A stretch of DNA of 7,030 nucleotides from Natronomonas sp. (GTDB lineage: Archaea; Halobacteriota; Halobacteria; Halobacteriales; Haloarculaceae), in contig SKKJ01000045.1 in the NCBI GenBank assembly GCA_007121575.1, positions 1 to 7,030 on the forward strand. The letters run 5' to 3'. Positions within the stretch are counted from its first letter, which is position 1; each line of letters starts with the position of its first letter. The notes under the pieces are model-generated. The model made no database searches, was not told the DNA's origin, and saw only the letters and a list, made by a program, of their open reading frames with translations. The position numbers were made by a program, and so were the translations under genes. This document shows positions 5,760 to 7,030 of this stretch, one piece after another.

Positions 5760-6626
5760 ATGAGTGAATCAGCATACGCGAAAGATGTGCTCGTATCGGC
5801 CGAGTGGGTCGAAAGTCGACTCGATGACTTCCAAAGCGACGATCCCGAATATCGACTGGTAGAAGTCGATGTGGATACGGAAGCCTACGACGACTCGCAC
5901 GCACCCGGAGCGATCGGTCTCGATTGGGAGCGAGACCTCCAAGATCAGACGACTCGAGATCTCCTCAAAAAGGCCGACTTCGAAGCCCTACTCGGTAAAC
6001 ACGGCATCACGGAAGACTCAACGGTCGTTCTCTACGGCGATAACGCCAACTGGTTCGCCGCCTACACCTACTGGCAGTTCAAATACTACGGCCACGAGGA
6101 CGTGAAACTCCTCGATGGCGGCCGTGAGTACTGGATCGAAAACGACTATCCGACGACCGACGAAGTGCCGGAGTTCTCGGCGGTAGAGTACGAGGCGTCC
6201 GGTCCGCGTGAATCCATCCGGGCGTACCGCGAGGATGTCGAGAACGCGATCGAACGCGGTCTGCCGCTCGTCGATGTTCGTTCGCCCGAGGAGTTCAGCG
6301 GCGAAGTCCTCGCTCCACCGGGACTCAACGAAACCGCACAGCGCGGCGGGCACATTCCGGGCGCGCAAAATATTTCGTGGGCGGCCGTGACGAACGACGA
6401 TGGGACGTTCAAAGACGCCGACGAACTTCGGGAGCTATACGCAGATCGCGGGATCGATGGCGACGAGACGACCGTTGCGTACTGCCGAATCGGCGAACGC
6501 TCGTCGGTCGCGTGGTTCGCGCTACACGAGCTGCTCGGTTACGATGACGCGGTCAATTACGACGGCTCGTGGACGGAATGGGGTAATTTGGTCGGCGCCC
6601 CGATAGAGAAAGGCGGGGCCGAGTGA
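5760..6626 (+). CDS. tssA: Tandem-rhodanese thiosulfate sulfurtransferase, TssA-like
   Basis: 288 residues from ATG 5760, two rhodanese domains. Domain 1 (about 8-135) has YRLVEVDVDTEAYDDSHAPGAIGLDW-type start features at 31-56 and a degenerate active site YGDNANWFA (92-100), with Asp94 in the place of the catalytic Cys. Domain 2 (about 150-285) has LVDVRSPEEFSGE (170-182), GGHIPGAQNISW (196-207) and the catalytic loop CRIGER (242-247) with Cys242, the classic rhodanese CRxG(x)R pattern. The chain between 182 and 196 (VLAPPGLNETAQRG) is the extended loop typical of haloarchaeal and mycobacterial relatives. It should move sulfur from thiosulfate or mercaptopyruvate via a Cys persulfide in the cytoplasm. 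The start is fixed by the TATA box at 5729-5736; the frame upstream to 5658 has a non-family, Cys/Arg-rich sequence and was discarded. It is divergent from the TssB-like gene, which suggests a shared control region. The symbol is from haloarchaeal naming, recalled rather than searched. Confidence 0.92.
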   Translation: MSESAYAKDVLVSAEWVESRLDDFQSDDPEYRLVEVDVDTEAYDDSHAPGAIGLDWERDLQDQTTRDLLKKADFEALLGKHGITEDSTVVLYGDNANWFAAYTYWQFKYYGHEDVKLLDGGREYWIENDYPTTDEVPEFSAVEYEASGPRESIRAYREDVENAIERGLPLVDVRSPEEFSGEVLAPPGLNETAQRGGHIPGAQNISWAAVTNDDGTFKDADELRELYADRGIDGDETTVAYCRIGERSSVAWFALHELLGYDDAVNYDGSWTEWGNLVGAPIEKGGAE

Positions 6627-6744
6627 GCGACGCGTTCGAACCATCGAAGTAGAACGGAAAGCGGTGAGTGCTCTGCGAGTAGGGTGAGCCGGAGGGTCTC
6701 ACAGACCAACGGATAGCGTTCCGAACGACCATACAAGACCGATG

Positions 6745-6750
6745 TATATA
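6745..6750 (+). promoter_or_regulatory. Probable TATA box of the rubrerythrin-like gene
   Basis: TATATA lies 39-44 bases before the ATG at 6789, predicting transcription from about 6772-6776 and a leader of roughly 15 bases, unlike the leaderless spacing elsewhere in the window. A weaker alternative, AATACAAA near 6758-6765, has the leaderless spacing. Confidence 0.45.
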
Positions 6751-6788
6751 CCCGCGAATACAAACAGATACGGACAGTAGTAGACGAT

Positions 6789-7030
6789 ATGGACGCTGAG
6801 ACATTTATCAAATCAGTACGGGACGACAACGAGACCGAGCTCTCTCGGCTCGGCTCCTCGAAGTCACTGTATGCGGATACGGAAGGACAATTGGAAGCGA
6901 ATGAGGTGCTGTCCGCTGCGGCGACGGCAGAGTACCACGCCGCGGAAACGTATCGCGAGTGGGCAGACTCCGAAACGGGAGAGACGAAAGCGGCCTTTGC
7001 CGAGACGGCCCGCGAAGAAAAAGAGCACTA
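6789..7030 (+). CDS. Rubrerythrin/ferritin-like diiron protein, partial (5' part only)
   Basis: The first 80 codons plus two bases, cut by the right edge. The protein starts MDAETFIKSVRDDNETELSRLGSSKSLYADTEGQLEANEVLSA... The N-terminal LSRLGSSKSLYADTEG segment looks like one I associate with haloarchaeal proteins annotated as rubrerythrin family. The first ferritin-type helix contains AEYHAAETY (47-55) with Glu48 as a candidate iron ligand, and the second begins with AREEKEHY, giving an ExxH motif (Glu77, His80), the classic diiron ligand pair. The remaining ligands and any rubredoxin domain lie beyond the window. Such proteins reduce peroxide or handle iron; which applies here is unknown. 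It lies 162 bases after the TssA-like gene on the same strand but has its own TATA box, so it is probably a separate transcript. ATG 6789 is the first start in the frame after the promoter. Confidence 0.75.
   Translation, partial: MDAETFIKSVRDDNETELSRLGSSKSLYADTEGQLEANEVLSAAATAEYHAAETYREWADSETGETKAAFAETAREEKEH

Noticed and set aside
6633..6656. Small nested hairpin (TTCGA/TCGAA, outer CGTTC/GAACG) after the TssA-like stop, and GGTCT-CAC-AGACC at 6695-6707
   Set aside because: Short stems without a following T run; they do not stand out enough to call terminators or regulatory sites.

Overview
The window looks like chromosomal DNA of a halophilic archaeon (class Halobacteria). The predicted proteins are rich in Asp and Glu and poor in Lys. 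Most promoters show a TATA-like box about 24-35 bases before the start codon, which is the arrangement of leaderless archaeal transcripts. The families present (a stand-alone UspA next to an APC permease, DUF2062, a MutS5-type ATPase with an HhH domain, TssA/TssB-like sulfurtransferases, and a rubrerythrin-like protein) are a typical haloarchaeal set. GC content is moderate by eye, so I do not assign a genus.

Left part (1-2267): a minus-strand pair, an APC amino-acid permease followed by a UspA-like protein that runs off the left edge. The permease stop and the Usp start share one base, so they form a coupled operon. Divergent from the permease is a small DUF2062 membrane protein on the plus strand. 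The 124 bases between the two start codons hold a TATA-like box for each direction.

Middle (2268-5480): a short convergent gap with a weak T-rich terminator candidate, then three minus-strand genes read right to left: a tandem-rhodanese sulfurtransferase (TssB-like), a monothiol glutaredoxin, and a MutS-family ATPase. Gaps are 59 and 81 bases (54 if MutS starts at 4188). I see no convincing TATA box inside the group, so it is probably one transcript.

Right part (5481-7030): a 279-base divergent control region with a TATA box for each side and two inverted-repeat structures. It is followed by a second tandem-rhodanese sulfurtransferase (TssA-like) on the plus strand, a 162-base spacer, and the 5' part of a rubrerythrin/ferritin-like diiron protein that is cut by the right edge.

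Taken together, the region from 4243 to the right edge is a sulfur/redox neighbourhood: two sulfurtransferases can carry persulfide sulfur, the CGYS glutaredoxin fits Fe-S cluster or glutathione-type thiol chemistry, and the diiron protein fits peroxide or iron handling. The MutS-like ATPase is the odd member. No stretch longer than 300 bases lacks a gene. I saw no RNA gene, insertion sequence, CRISPR array or attachment site. I did not find a clearly new system; the best leads are the divergent tss control region and the MutS-like gene inside the sulfur/redox operon.
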